In this document: positions 9,251 through 18,159 of the stretch, one piece after another | Layout of the letters: every line of letters begins with the position of its first letter | Numbering within the stretch: position 1 is the first letter of the stretch | Origin: Hungatella sp. UBA3048 | GTDB taxonomy: Bacteria; Bacillota; Clostridia; Lachnospirales; Lachnospiraceae | Direction: 5' to 3' | Assembly: GCA_002367105.1 (NCBI GenBank) | Contig: DFCS01000020.1 | Location: forward strand, 186,001 to 250,000 | Length of the DNA stretch: 64,000 nt | Translations under genes and position numbers: made by a program | Notes under the pieces: generated by a model | Told to the model about the DNA's origin: nothing | The model's input: the letters and a program-made list of their open reading frames with translations, nothing else | Databases searched by the model: none

Positions 9251-10798
9251 TTGTATAGTAAAGTTCATAGTGTGGGAATTAAGGGAGTAGAAGGGGTTCC
9301 TATCCTGGTGGAGGCGGATGTCAGTGATGGGCTTCCGGGTTTTTCCATGGTAGGTTATCTCTCCTCTGAGGTAAGGGAAGCTCAGGACCGGGTAAGAACG
9401 GCGTTAAGAAATTCCGGCTTCCGGCTGCCTGCAAAAAAAGTCACAATCAATCTCTCCCCCGCCGACATACGCAAGGAGGGAACTGCTTTTGATTTGCCCA
9501 TTGCGGTGGCCATTCTGGCAGCTTCCGGCATGGTTAAACCTACTGGTTTAAGCAGTTGTGTGATTTCCGGAGAATTGGGACTAGATGGGGAGATTAAGCC
9601 TGTAAGGGGAGCCCTTTCCATTACGTCTGCTGCAAAAAAGGACGGAAAGCTCCAGTGTTTTCTTCCCAGAGAGAACGTCAGGGAGGGCTTAGTAATAGAA
9701 GGAATAGAAGTTATTGGAGTGGATCATCTGAAGGATTTAACGGACCAGTTGAACGATCCGGAGAAGCAAAATACAGGCTCCTGTGGAAATGGGGAGTTTA
9801 TGGGGCGGCTGGAAACTTATAACGTTGATTTTTCAGAGATCGGAGGCCAGCTTTTTCTAAGACGGGCCACAGAGGTGGCGGTGGCAGGTATGCACAACAT
9901 TCTTTATATCGGTCCTGCAGGGACCGGAAAGACGATGCTTGCGAAGAGGATTCCAACGATCATGCCGTCTCTGTCAATGGAGGAGGCAGTGGATATATCA
10001 AAGATTTACAGTGTATGCGGGCTGCTTTCCAAAGAAGAGCCTTTGGTGGTAAAAAGACCCTTCCGGAGCCCTCATCATACCATCAGTCCAACGGCTCTTG
10101 CCGGGGGAGGACGAATACCAAAACCAGGCGAGATCTCCCTGGCATCCGGAGGCGTTCTGTTTCTGGATGAACTACCCGAATTTCAAAGAACGACCATAGA
10201 ACTTCTGAGACAGCCTCTTGAGGAAAGGAAAATAACTGTTACCAGAATATTCGGTGCTTATGAATTCCCGGCGGACTTTATGATGGCAGCGGCTCTTAAT
10301 CCCTGTCCCTGCGGTTTTTTCCCGGATCGGACAAGATGCCGTTGTTCTGAACTGCAGGTACGCAAATATTTAAGCAGGATATCAAAACCGTTGTTGGACC
10401 GGGTCGATATCTGTGCAGAATCCAGGGCAGTCACATACGAAGAACTGCAGGAGAGAAAAGGCGGTGAATCCTCTGCAGACATACGGAGACGGGTTGAGGA
10501 TGCAAGAAAGATTCAAAAAAAGCGGTTTAAAGGTTGTGGGATATACTTTAACAGTTCCATGAATAAGTCTCAGATTGAGAAGTTCTGCAGCCTTGGAAAC
10601 GAGGAGCAGAAGTTTTTAAAGAAGGTATATGAAAATCTGGCTCTCAGTGTGAGAGGCTATGAGAAGATCCTAAAGGTATCAAGAACGATTGCGGATCTGA
10701 ACGGATCTGAAAGGATAAGAAAAGACCATTTGGCAGAAGCGGTAGGACTGCGCAGTATGGAAGGAAAATATTGGGGAGGAATTTATGGACGGTCATGA
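9251..10798 (+). CDS. comM: YifB/ComM family Mg-chelatase-like AAA ATPase
   Basis: 515 residues. The N-terminal ChlI-like domain (residues 1-165) is followed by an AAA+ module with Walker A GPAGTGKT near residue 222 and Walker B LFLDELPEF near 307, and a C-terminal Mg-chelatase lid domain. A CPCGFFPDRTRCRC cluster near 353-366 is typical. ComM is a hexameric helicase that aids branch migration during natural transformation in other bacteria. The start is TTG at 9251, set by AAAGGAGAGG upstream. It overlaps dprA by 14 bp, and both act on incoming single-stranded DNA. Confidence 0.93.
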   Translation: MYSKVHSVGIKGVEGVPILVEADVSDGLPGFSMVGYLSSEVREAQDRVRTALRNSGFRLPAKKVTINLSPADIRKEGTAFDLPIAVAILAASGMVKPTGLSSCVISGELGLDGEIKPVRGALSITSAAKKDGKLQCFLPRENVREGLVIEGIEVIGVDHLKDLTDQLNDPEKQNTGSCGNGEFMGRLETYNVDFSEIGGQLFLRRATEVAVAGMHNILYIGPAGTGKTMLAKRIPTIMPSLSMEEAVDISKIYSVCGLLSKEEPLVVKRPFRSPHHTISPTALAGGGRIPKPGEISLASGGVLFLDELPEFQRTTIELLRQPLEERKITVTRIFGAYEFPADFMMAAALNPCPCGFFPDRTRCRCSELQVRKYLSRISKPLLDRVDICAESRAVTYEELQERKGGESSADIRRRVEDARKIQKKRFKGCGIYFNSSMNKSQIEKFCSLGNEEQKFLKKVYENLALSVRGYEKILKVSRTIADLNGSERIRKDHLAEAVGLRSMEGKYWGGIYGRS

Positions 10799-11885
10799 GG
10801 AACGGGAGTATTTATACTGGCTTTGTCATGTCCCCGCTCTGGGAGCGGTAAAAATAAAACGACTTTATGATTACATTGGAAGCTATAAAGGAATATATAA
10901 TATAGAAGGAAAAGAACTGGAACAGTCAGGACTTTTAAAACAGACAGAAGCTTCCATTTTTGAGGAGATGAAACGTAAAAAAGACGCTTGCATAGCAGAG
11001 CTGGAAAAGCTGGAAAATAGAGGAATTCATTTTGTTACACCTTATGACAAAGAATATCCAAAACGGCTTCTTTCGATTTACGGATATCCTATGGGAATCT
11101 TTTTTAAAGGAAAGCTGCCTGATGATGAAAGACCGGCGGTTTCCATAATCGGAGCCAGAAACTGTACGAATTACGGGAAGCAAATGGCCTCCTGCCTGGC
11201 CAGGGAGCTTTCCGGAGCAGGAATTCAGATCATAAGCGGATTGGCATGGGGAATTGACAGTGCAGGGCATCAGGGTGCATTGGAAGCCGGCGGAGATACC
11301 TACGGTGTTTTAGGCTGCGGGATCAATATTTGTTATCCTAAGGAGAATTATGGATTATATGAACAGATGACAGTCAAGGGCGGAATCATTACGGAGTTTA
11401 TGCCAGGCGATGCGCCAAGACCTTGTAATTTTCCAATGAGGAACCGGATCATCAGCGGTCTGTCAGATGGAATTTTAGTGATTGAGGCGCGGGAAAAAAG
11501 TGGTTCTCTGATCACGGTAAACTTAGGACTTGAACAGGGAAAAGAAATTTTTTCTCTTCCCGGAAGGGTCACAGATCCTTTAAGTACAGGCTGCAACCGG
11601 CTTATTTCAGAAGGCGCAGAAATTTTGTTAGGTTCTGATTCTGTGCTGGAATATTTCAAATTGCAGAGTGGTAATATATTAAGAGTTCATGAAAAAAGTG
11701 AGAACGGACTTGTCAAAAAAGAAAAAATGGTGTATAGTTGCCTAGATTTGCAACCGAAGAATCTGGAAGAGATTATATCTTTAAGCGGATTGTCTGTCAG
11801 TGATTGTTTGAGCACTCTTCTGGAATTAGAACTCAAAGGCTGTGTTGTACAGACATCCCATCAATATTATGGTAAGAAACTATAG
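10785..11885 (+). CDS. dprA: DNA-processing protein DprA
   Basis: 366 residues. An N-terminal helix-hairpin-helix-like region (residues 1-60) is followed by the Rossmann-like DprA core, with SIIGARNCTNYGKQ near 120, SGLAWGIDSAGHQGAL near 155, GCGINICYP near 182, and FPMRNRIISGLSDG near 213. A C-terminal winged helix (about 305-366) completes it. DprA loads RecA on single-stranded DNA during transformation. It starts within the end of comM and is followed after 14 bp by topA. Confidence 0.95.
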   Translation: MDGHEEREYLYWLCHVPALGAVKIKRLYDYIGSYKGIYNIEGKELEQSGLLKQTEASIFEEMKRKKDACIAELEKLENRGIHFVTPYDKEYPKRLLSIYGYPMGIFFKGKLPDDERPAVSIIGARNCTNYGKQMASCLARELSGAGIQIISGLAWGIDSAGHQGALEAGGDTYGVLGCGINICYPKENYGLYEQMTVKGGIITEFMPGDAPRPCNFPMRNRIISGLSDGILVIEAREKSGSLITVNLGLEQGKEIFSLPGRVTDPLSTGCNRLISEGAEILLGSDSVLEYFKLQSGNILRVHEKSENGLVKKEKMVYSCLDLQPKNLEEIISLSGLSVSDCLSTLLELELKGCVVQTSHQYYGKKL

Positions 11886-11899
11886 GCGAGGAGTTTGGT

Positions 11900-13969
11900 A
11901 TGGCGAACTGTTTAGTAATTGTGGAATCACCGGCAAAGGTAAAAACGATAAAAAAGTTCCTGGGAGCGAATTATGAAGTGGATGCCTCTAACGGACATGT
12001 GAGGGATCTTCCGAAAAGCCAGATGGGAATTGATGTGGAGCATGATTTTGATCCCAAATATATAACTATCAGAGGAAAAGGAGATATTCTGGCCAAACTT
12101 AGGAAAGAAGTGAAAAAGGCCGATAAGATTTATCTTGCGACTGACCCTGACCGGGAGGGAGAAGCGATTTCCTGGCATCTGATGAAGGCTTTAAAGCTGG
12201 ATGAAGTGAAGGATAAGCAGGTGTACCGGATCAGCTTTAACGAGATTACAAAGAATGCGATAAAGGCTTCCTTAAAAACCCCGAGAACAATTGATATGGA
12301 TCTGGTAGATGCCCAGCAGGCCAGAAGGGTTTTGGACCGTATGGTTGGATATATGATAAGTCCCCTTCTCTGGGCTAAAGTAAAGAGAGGCTTAAGTGCC
12401 GGCAGGGTCCAGTCAGTGGCATTGCGTCTGATCAGTGACCGGGAGGATGAAATCAATGCATTTATTCCGGAAGAGTACTGGAACCTGGAAGCTGTTTTAA
12501 AGCAGGAAGGAAGCAAAAAACCTTTAACCGCAAAGTTTTACGGTGATAAAGACGGCAAGATTGCCATTGGAAAAAAAGAAGAACTGGATAAGATACTGAA
12601 AGGTCTTGAAAATCAGACGTATCAAGTAGAGGAAGTTAAAAATGGGGAAAGAGTTAAAAAGGCTCCCATACCATTTACAACCAGTACCCTCCAGCAGGAA
12701 GCATCTAAGGTACTTAATTTTTCAACCCAGAAGACCATGCGTCTTGCTCAGCAGCTGTATGAAGGTGTGGAGGTTGCAGGACATGGGACCGTAGGTCTTA
12801 TCACCTATTTGAGAACCGATTCCACCAGGATCGCAGAGGAAGCAGACACTGCGGCAAGAGAATATATCGGAAAACAGTACGGCAGCCAGTACGTAGCAAA
12901 CGGAGAACAGGCAAAAAAAAGCAATGCAAAGATCCAGGATGCCCACGAGGCAATCCGTCCTACGGATATTGCCCTTACTCCGGTAATTGTAAAAGAATCC
13001 CTGCAGCGGGATTTATTCAGGCTTTACCAGTTGATATGGAAACGTTTTACAGCCAGTAGAATGCAGCCTGCCGTTTATGCGACCACTTCAGTCAAAGTGG
13101 GGGCAGGAAACTATGTCTTCACACTTTCCGCTTCCAAACTGTCCTTTGATGGTTTTATGTCCGTATATGTTCAGGAAGATGAAAAGGAAGATACCAATGT
13201 ATTGCTTGGAAATTTAGAAAAGGGAAGCATCCTGAAACTGGATAAACTTGAGAGCGGACAGCATTTCACCCAGCCGCCGGCGCACTTTACGGAGGCCTCT
13301 CTTGTAAAGGCTATGGAAGAACAGGGGATAGGACGCCCAAGTACTTATGCTCCCACCATCACAACCATTATTGCCAGACGGTATATAGCAAAGGAAAATA
13401 AAAATCTTTATGTGACGGAGCTTGGCGAAGTAGTTAACAGTATGATGAAGCAAAGCTTCCCAAGTATCGTTGATATTACGTTCACTGCCAATTTGGAGTA
13501 CCTTCTTGATAAAGTGGGAGATGGTTCTGTTCCGTGGAAGACTGTAGTGAAAAACTTCTATCCTGATTTAAAAGAAGCGGTAGACAAAGCTCTTGTGGAA
13601 TTGGAATCTGTGACCATCGCTGATGAGGTGACGGATGAGATTTGTGAAGTGTGCGGCCGGAACATGGTTATAAAGTACGGCCCTCATGGTAAATTCCTGG
13701 CTTGTCCCGGGTTCCCGGATTGCAAGAATACAAAGCCTTATCTGGAAAAGGTCGGTGTGCCTTGCCCGAAATGCGGAAAAGAAGTAGTAATAAAGAAAAC
13801 TAAAAAGGGCAGAATTTATTATGGCTGTGAGGCAAATCCTGAGTGTGATTTCATGTCCTGGCAGAAGCCTTCCACCAAAGCCTGCCCTAAGTGCGGAGCT
13901 TACATGGTTGAAAAAGGAAGCAAATTACTTTGCTCCAATGAGCAATGTGGATATAGCACTGACAAATAG
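11900..13969 (+). CDS. topA: DNA topoisomerase I
   Basis: 689 residues. The Toprim domain starts at residue 4 (LVIVESPAKVKTIKKFLG), with the acidic DPDREGEAISWHL near 77. The catalytic Tyr is near residue 303 within LITYLRTDSTR. Three C-terminal four-Cys zinc ribbons follow (about 581-686: CEVCGRN, CPKCGKE, CPKCGAY). It relaxes negative supercoils as a type IA enzyme. It follows dprA closely, the usual Clostridia order comM-dprA-topA-codY. Confidence 0.97.
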   Translation: MANCLVIVESPAKVKTIKKFLGANYEVDASNGHVRDLPKSQMGIDVEHDFDPKYITIRGKGDILAKLRKEVKKADKIYLATDPDREGEAISWHLMKALKLDEVKDKQVYRISFNEITKNAIKASLKTPRTIDMDLVDAQQARRVLDRMVGYMISPLLWAKVKRGLSAGRVQSVALRLISDREDEINAFIPEEYWNLEAVLKQEGSKKPLTAKFYGDKDGKIAIGKKEELDKILKGLENQTYQVEEVKNGERVKKAPIPFTTSTLQQEASKVLNFSTQKTMRLAQQLYEGVEVAGHGTVGLITYLRTDSTRIAEEADTAAREYIGKQYGSQYVANGEQAKKSNAKIQDAHEAIRPTDIALTPVIVKESLQRDLFRLYQLIWKRFTASRMQPAVYATTSVKVGAGNYVFTLSASKLSFDGFMSVYVQEDEKEDTNVLLGNLEKGSILKLDKLESGQHFTQPPAHFTEASLVKAMEEQGIGRPSTYAPTITTIIARRYIAKENKNLYVTELGEVVNSMMKQSFPSIVDITFTANLEYLLDKVGDGSVPWKTVVKNFYPDLKEAVDKALVELESVTIADEVTDEICEVCGRNMVIKYGPHGKFLACPGFPDCKNTKPYLEKVGVPCPKCGKEVVIKKTKKGRIYYGCEANPECDFMSWQKPSTKACPKCGAYMVEKGSKLLCSNEQCGYSTDK

Positions 13970-14101
13970 GAAAAAGAATAATTATTAAGAAAATCGAAAA
14001 TCTTCAAAAAACTATTGTTATTTGAAAATAATAATGTTAATATTTAATCATTAGAGGTGTATTTTAGTTTTTCACATAAATTCTTAAGGAGGTTTTCGGC
14101 T

Positions 14102-14917
14102 ATGAGCGTACAGTTGTTGGACAAAACTAGAAAAATTAACAAATTATTGCATAACAATAATTCGCATAAGGTTGTATTTAACGATATCTGTGAAGTGCTG
14201 ACCGAGATCCTGAATTCGAATATTCTTGTGATCAGCAAGAAGGGAAAGGTGCTGGGCATAGGCCTGACACCGGACATCGAGGAGATTCAGGAGCTGATCG
14301 CGGACCAGGTTGGCGGTTATGTTGATACCATGTTAAATGAGCGTTTGCTCAGCATATTATCAACAAAGGAAAATGTTAATCTGGAAACGCTGGGTTTCAC
14401 TGGTGACAATATCAGAAAATACCAAGCTATCATCACGCCGATTGATATTGCAGGGGAAAGATTAGGAACCCTGTTCATTTATAAATCCGATTCTCAATAC
14501 GATATCGATGACATCATTTTAAGCGAATATGGCACTACAGTGGTAGGACTTGAAATGATGCGGTCTGTTAATGAAGAGAATGCGGAGGAGACCAGAAAAG
14601 TGCAGATTGTCAAATCTGCAATCAGCACTCTGTCTTTTTCCGAATTAGAGGCCATTACTCATATCTTTGAGGAATTGGATGGCAATGAGGGAATCCTGGT
14701 AGCCAGCAAGATCGCTGACCGCGTAGGGATCACCCGTTCCGTGATTGTCAATGCTCTTCGGAAGTTTGAAAGTGCGGGAGTGATTGAGTCCAGATCCTCC
14801 GGTATGAAGGGAACTTATATTAAAGTACTGAACGATGTGGTGTTTGATGAATTGAAAACCATTAAGGCCGGAACCATTAAAAATATACCGGAGCGCCGGG
14901 ATATCAAAGATATATAA
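14102..14917 (+). CDS. codY: GTP- and branched-chain-amino-acid-sensing repressor CodY
   Basis: 271 residues. The N-terminal GAF domain (residues 1-155) senses isoleucine/valine. The C-terminal winged helix has the recognition region ASKIADRVGITRSVIVNALR near 204-223. The start at 14102 is set by AAGGAGG nine bases upstream; an in-frame ATG at 14057 lacks a site. CodY controls nutrient uptake and stationary-phase genes, and in related bacteria it often controls peptide transporters such as the opp operon seen downstream. I found no clear AATTTTCWGAAAATT box in the window by eye. Confidence 0.97.
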   Translation: MSVQLLDKTRKINKLLHNNNSHKVVFNDICEVLTEILNSNILVISKKGKVLGIGLTPDIEEIQELIADQVGGYVDTMLNERLLSILSTKENVNLETLGFTGDNIRKYQAIITPIDIAGERLGTLFIYKSDSQYDIDDIILSEYGTTVVGLEMMRSVNEENAEETRKVQIVKSAISTLSFSELEAITHIFEELDGNEGILVASKIADRVGITRSVIVNALRKFESAGVIESRSSGMKGTYIKVLNDVVFDELKTIKAGTIKNIPERRDIKDI

Positions 14918-14938
14918 ATCCATTGCCAGAAGAAAAAG

Positions 14939-14964
14939 GAGCAGAGTGAAAACTGCTCTTTTTT
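14939..14964 (+). terminator. codY terminator
   Basis: GAGCAG (14939-14944) pairs with CTGCTC (14953-14958), followed by six T. Confidence 0.85.
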
Positions 14965-15101
14965 ATATGGAAGGTTAAGGAAATAAACGTTCAGACCTGA
15001 ATTTAGGGAACAGTTGAATATGCTTGTATATCCAATTGTTTCATCTGTACACAAAATATGGTAGGTTATGTTTAATTTGAACACAAAATGTAAAAAAATA
15101 C

Positions 15102-15130
15102 TTGCATCGTGTAGAAAGATATGCTATACT
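15102..15130 (+). promoter_or_regulatory. rpsB promoter
   Basis: TTGCAT (15102-15107), 17-bp spacer, TATACT (15125-15130), about 110 bp before rpsB. Confidence 0.8.
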
Positions 15131-15139
15131 GGCTAAGCT

Positions 15140-15241
15140 GATAAAAAACACGTCTGCGGATTCCAGAGGAAGGTGCCGGATACCGGTCTCCCTGGAAGCA
15201 TAAGAAGCGGGCGGAAGTAAAAACCAAATGGAGGTAGTAAC
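15140..15241 (+). promoter_or_regulatory. Structured rpsB 5' leader, possible S2 autoregulatory site
   Basis: The untranslated leader folds into a hairpin: TTCCAG (15161-15166) pairs with CTGGAA (15192-15197) around an inner CCGG/CCGG stem (15176-15186). It ends at GGAGG before the start. Ribosomal protein S2 often represses its own operon through such leaders, so the same is inferred here; the fold was not compared with a model. Confidence 0.45.
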
Positions 15242-15982
15242 ATGAGCGTTATTTCAATGAAGCAGCTTTTAGAAGCTGGCGTACACTTCGGTCATCAGAC
15301 AAGAAGATGGAACCCTAAGATGGCTCCATACATTTACACAGAGAGAAACGGCATCTATATCATTGACTTACAGAAGTCTGTAGTTAAGGTGGATGAAGCT
15401 TATAAGGCAGTTTCTGATATTGCAGCTGAAGGCGGCAAGATCCTTTTCGTAGGAACAAAGAAGCAGGCTCAGGATGCCATCAAATCTGAGGCAGAGCGTT
15501 GCGGTATGTATTTTGTTAATGAGAGATGGCTTGGCGGTATGCTTACAAACTTTAAGACCATCCAGTCCAGAGTTGCAAGATTAAAGCAGATCGAGACCAT
15601 GTCCCAGGACGGAACATTTGACGTTCTTCCTAAGAAAGAAGTTATTGCTCTTAGAAAAGAGTGGGAGAAATTAGAGAAGAACTTAGGCGGAATCAAGGAT
15701 ATGAAGAAGATTCCGGATGCGATTTTCGTTGTTGATCCAAAGAAAGAAAGAATCTGCGTTCAGGAAGCTCATACACTGGGAATTCCGTTAATTGGTATCG
15801 CTGATACAAACTGTGATCCTGAAGAACTTGATTTCGTGATCCCAGGAAATGATGATGCCATAAGAGCCGTAAAATTAATTGTATCCAAGATGGCAGACGC
15901 AGTAATCGAAGCAAACCAGGGCGAGGCAGTAGCAGAAGAAGCAGAAGCAGCTCAGGAAACAGAAGAGACTGTAGAGGCTTAA
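15242..15982 (+). CDS. rpsB: 30S ribosomal protein S2
   Basis: 246 residues, with the family signature near the start (MKQLLEAGVHFGHQTRRWNP) and the central WLGGMLTNFKT. The C-terminal tail is acidic and Ala/Glu-rich. S2 binds the 30S head-body junction late in assembly. It heads the conserved rpsB-tsf cluster, but a strong hairpin with a T-run follows it, so tsf is expected at a lower or separately controlled level. Confidence 0.98.
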   Translation: MSVISMKQLLEAGVHFGHQTRRWNPKMAPYIYTERNGIYIIDLQKSVVKVDEAYKAVSDIAAEGGKILFVGTKKQAQDAIKSEAERCGMYFVNERWLGGMLTNFKTIQSRVARLKQIETMSQDGTFDVLPKKEVIALRKEWEKLEKNLGGIKDMKKIPDAIFVVDPKKERICVQEAHTLGIPLIGIADTNCDPEELDFVIPGNDDAIRAVKLIVSKMADAVIEANQGEAVAEEAEAAQETEETVEA

Positions 15983-16000
15983 TTATTCAGGCGATTGAAT

Positions 16001-16039
16001 GCTTCGACCTGCTTTGAGAAGCGGGTCGAAGCTTTTTTT
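16001..16039 (+). terminator. Terminator/attenuator between rpsB and tsf
   Basis: GCTTCGACC (16001-16009) pairs with GGTCGAAGC (16024-16032), followed by seven T. Confidence 0.88.
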
Positions 16040-16171
16040 ACTGGAAAAAATTTCCTGTGAATAAAACAGCCTTTGAAAATATCAAAGATTAAATGAATGT
16101 CCTGAGGGCATACCTTTATGCCCCAAAAGCATGGACAATAACGATGAAATCAATTGATGGAGGGAAAACAA

Positions 16172-17095
16172 ATGGCAGCAGTTACAGCTGGAATGGTAAA
16201 AGAATTAAGAGAGTTGACCGGCGCGGGCATGATGGATTGCAAGAAAGCTCTTGCGGAAACAGACGGTGATATGGACAAAGCAGTAGAGTTCTTAAGAGAA
16301 AAAGGACTTGCAGCTGCTTCTAAGAAGGCAGGAAGAATCGCAGCAGAAGGTATCGTTACCACAGTTGTTTCAGAAGATGGGAAATCTGCAGCTATCGTAG
16401 AAGTAAACAGTGAGACAGACTTTGTTGCAAAGAACGCTCAGTTCCAGAACTATGTTGCTGATGTTGCAGATCAGGTGCTTACTTCCCAGGCAACAGATAT
16501 GGAAGGATTCCTTGCAGAGGCTTGGAAACAGGACAGCTCCTTAACTGTTGCTCAGGCATTATCCAGCCAGATCGCAGTGATCGGGGAAAATATGAACATC
16601 AGAAGATATGAAAGGATCGTTACCGGCGGAGTGGTTGTTGATTACATCCACGGCGGCGGAAGAATCGGTGTTTTGATTGAAGCTGATGCAGAAGTAGTGA
16701 ATGACACGGTAAAGGAAGCTTTAAAGAATATTGCCATGCAGATCGCTGCATTAACACCAAAGTATGTAAAGAGAGATGAAATTCCTCAGGATTTCATTGA
16801 TCATGAGATGGAAATCTTAAAGGTTCAGGCTAAGAATGAGAATCCGGATAAGCCAGATAACATTCTTGAGAAGATGATTGTAGGCCGTTTAAACAAAGAA
16901 TTAAAAGAATTCTGTCTGGTAGACCAGGCTTATGTAAAAGATGGTGATTTAACTGTTGGAAAGTACTTGGAGCAGGTTTCCAAGGAAGCCGGCGGTAAGG
17001 TAGATGTGAAAAGGTTTGTTCGCTTTGAGACTGGTGAAGGTCTTGAAAAGAAGGAAGAGAACTTTGCAGAAGAAGTTGCTAGGCAGATGCAGTAA
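16172..17095 (+). CDS. tsf: Elongation factor Ts
   Basis: 307 residues. The N-terminal UBA-like domain (VKELRELTGAGMMDCKKAL) leads to the core domain with the EF-Tu contact motif SETDFVAKN near residue 82. It recharges EF-Tu with GTP. The start at 16172 has GGAGGG seven bases upstream; the ATG at 16154 lies before that site. The gene ends with a strong terminator. Confidence 0.98.
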   Translation: MAAVTAGMVKELRELTGAGMMDCKKALAETDGDMDKAVEFLREKGLAAASKKAGRIAAEGIVTTVVSEDGKSAAIVEVNSETDFVAKNAQFQNYVADVADQVLTSQATDMEGFLAEAWKQDSSLTVAQALSSQIAVIGENMNIRRYERIVTGGVVVDYIHGGGRIGVLIEADAEVVNDTVKEALKNIAMQIAALTPKYVKRDEIPQDFIDHEMEILKVQAKNENPDKPDNILEKMIVGRLNKELKEFCLVDQAYVKDGDLTVGKYLEQVSKEAGGKVDVKRFVRFETGEGLEKKEENFAEEVARQMQ

Positions 17096-17118
17096 TCTTG
17101 TAGCAGGATTCTGGGGGG

Positions 17119-17146
17119 AATCCCATGGGTATCCATGGGATTTTTC
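17119..17146 (+). terminator. tsf terminator
   Basis: AATCCCATGG (17119-17128) pairs perfectly with CCATGGGATT (17133-17142), followed by Ts. Confidence 0.85.
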
Positions 17147-17157
17147 TTTTAAAACAG

Positions 17158-17199
17158 TGTCCGTTTACCATTGACAAATGTTTCCATAACTGACGGACA
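17158..17199. promoter_or_regulatory. Inverted repeat upstream of oppB
   Basis: TGTCCGT (17158-17164) and ACGGACA (17193-17199) form a perfect 7-bp inverted repeat around a TTGACA (17171-17176). No convincing -10 lies 17 bp from that box. It could be an operator or leader stem of the opp operon. Confidence 0.35.
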
Positions 17200-17225
17200 T
17201 CACTATACCAAAGGAGTTGAGGAAA

Positions 17226-18143
17226 GTGGCTAAATATATTATAAAGCGTATCGCTATGGCGATCGTAACCATCTTTGCTGTTGCAACGGTTACTTTCTTT
17301 GTCATGAATATGGTGCCAGGCGGCCCCTTCATGTCAGAGAAGGCTATCAGCCCACAGGCCCAGGCGGCCCTTAATGAAAAGTACGGCCTGGATAAACCGT
17401 TAGGCGAACAGTATATCACCTATATGAAGGATTTGCTTCACGGCAATTTAGGATTAAGCGTAAAACAGCGCGGCCGTACAGTAAACATGATCATTGAAAC
17501 AAAATTTCCTGTATCTGCAAAGATCGGCGGAATTGCAATCCTGACCGCTGTTCTTGTTGGAGTTCCATTAGGCAGTATTGCTGCATTCAAGCGCGGAACC
17601 GCAGTTGATAATATTATTATTATCTTCAGTACATGCGGAATCGCAGTACCAAGTTTTGTGGTCTGTACTATTTTAATGTATATTTTGAGTCTGAAGCTGG
17701 GACTTCTGCCTACATTTGGATTGGCATCGTGGAAAAACTACATTATGCCTGTCATGGCTCTTTCATTTTATCCGTCCTCTTATATCGCACGTCTGATGCG
17801 TTCATCCATGTTGGATGTTATGGGACAGGATTATATGAGAACAGCCCGTGCCAAAGGGCTTTCCCAGATGGTCAGCATCTTTAAGCATGCACTTCGTAAC
17901 GCCGTTCTTCCGGTTGTTACATATTTAGGACCGCTTTTGGCCTATACCGTAACAGGAAGTTTTATTGTTGAAAAGATATTTACGATTCCGGGCCTGGGAT
18001 CTGAATTCATTGGTTCCATTACAGGACGTGACTATCCTCTTATCATGGGTACTACGATCTTCCTTGCTACTTTAATGGTTATCATGAATGTGTTGGTCGA
18101 CGTTGCTTATAAATTCATCGATCCGCGAATTAATCTGAAGTAA
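17226..18143 (+). CDS. oppB: Oligopeptide ABC transporter permease OppB
   Basis: 305 residues and six membrane segments. The cytoplasmic EAA-loop region (MRTARAKGLSQMVSIFKHAL) binds the ATPases. The start GTG at 17226 is chosen because AAGGAG lies nine bases upstream; a TTG at 17217 directly abuts that site. It gives the usual OppB beginning MAKYIIKRI. First gene of oppBCDF, inserted between tsf and pyrH. Confidence 0.95.
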   Translation: MAKYIIKRIAMAIVTIFAVATVTFFVMNMVPGGPFMSEKAISPQAQAALNEKYGLDKPLGEQYITYMKDLLHGNLGLSVKQRGRTVNMIIETKFPVSAKIGGIAILTAVLVGVPLGSIAAFKRGTAVDNIIIIFSTCGIAVPSFVVCTILMYILSLKLGLLPTFGLASWKNYIMPVMALSFYPSSYIARLMRSSMLDVMGQDYMRTARAKGLSQMVSIFKHALRNAVLPVVTYLGPLLAYTVTGSFIVEKIFTIPGLGSEFIGSITGRDYPLIMGTTIFLATLMVIMNVLVDVAYKFIDPRINLK

Positions 18144-18159
18144 GGGAAAGGAGAAAGAA

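Noticed and set aside
13970..14101. CodY-box candidates before codY
   Set aside because: Several GAAAATC/T stretches exist, but none forms the AATTTTCWGAAAATT palindrome.
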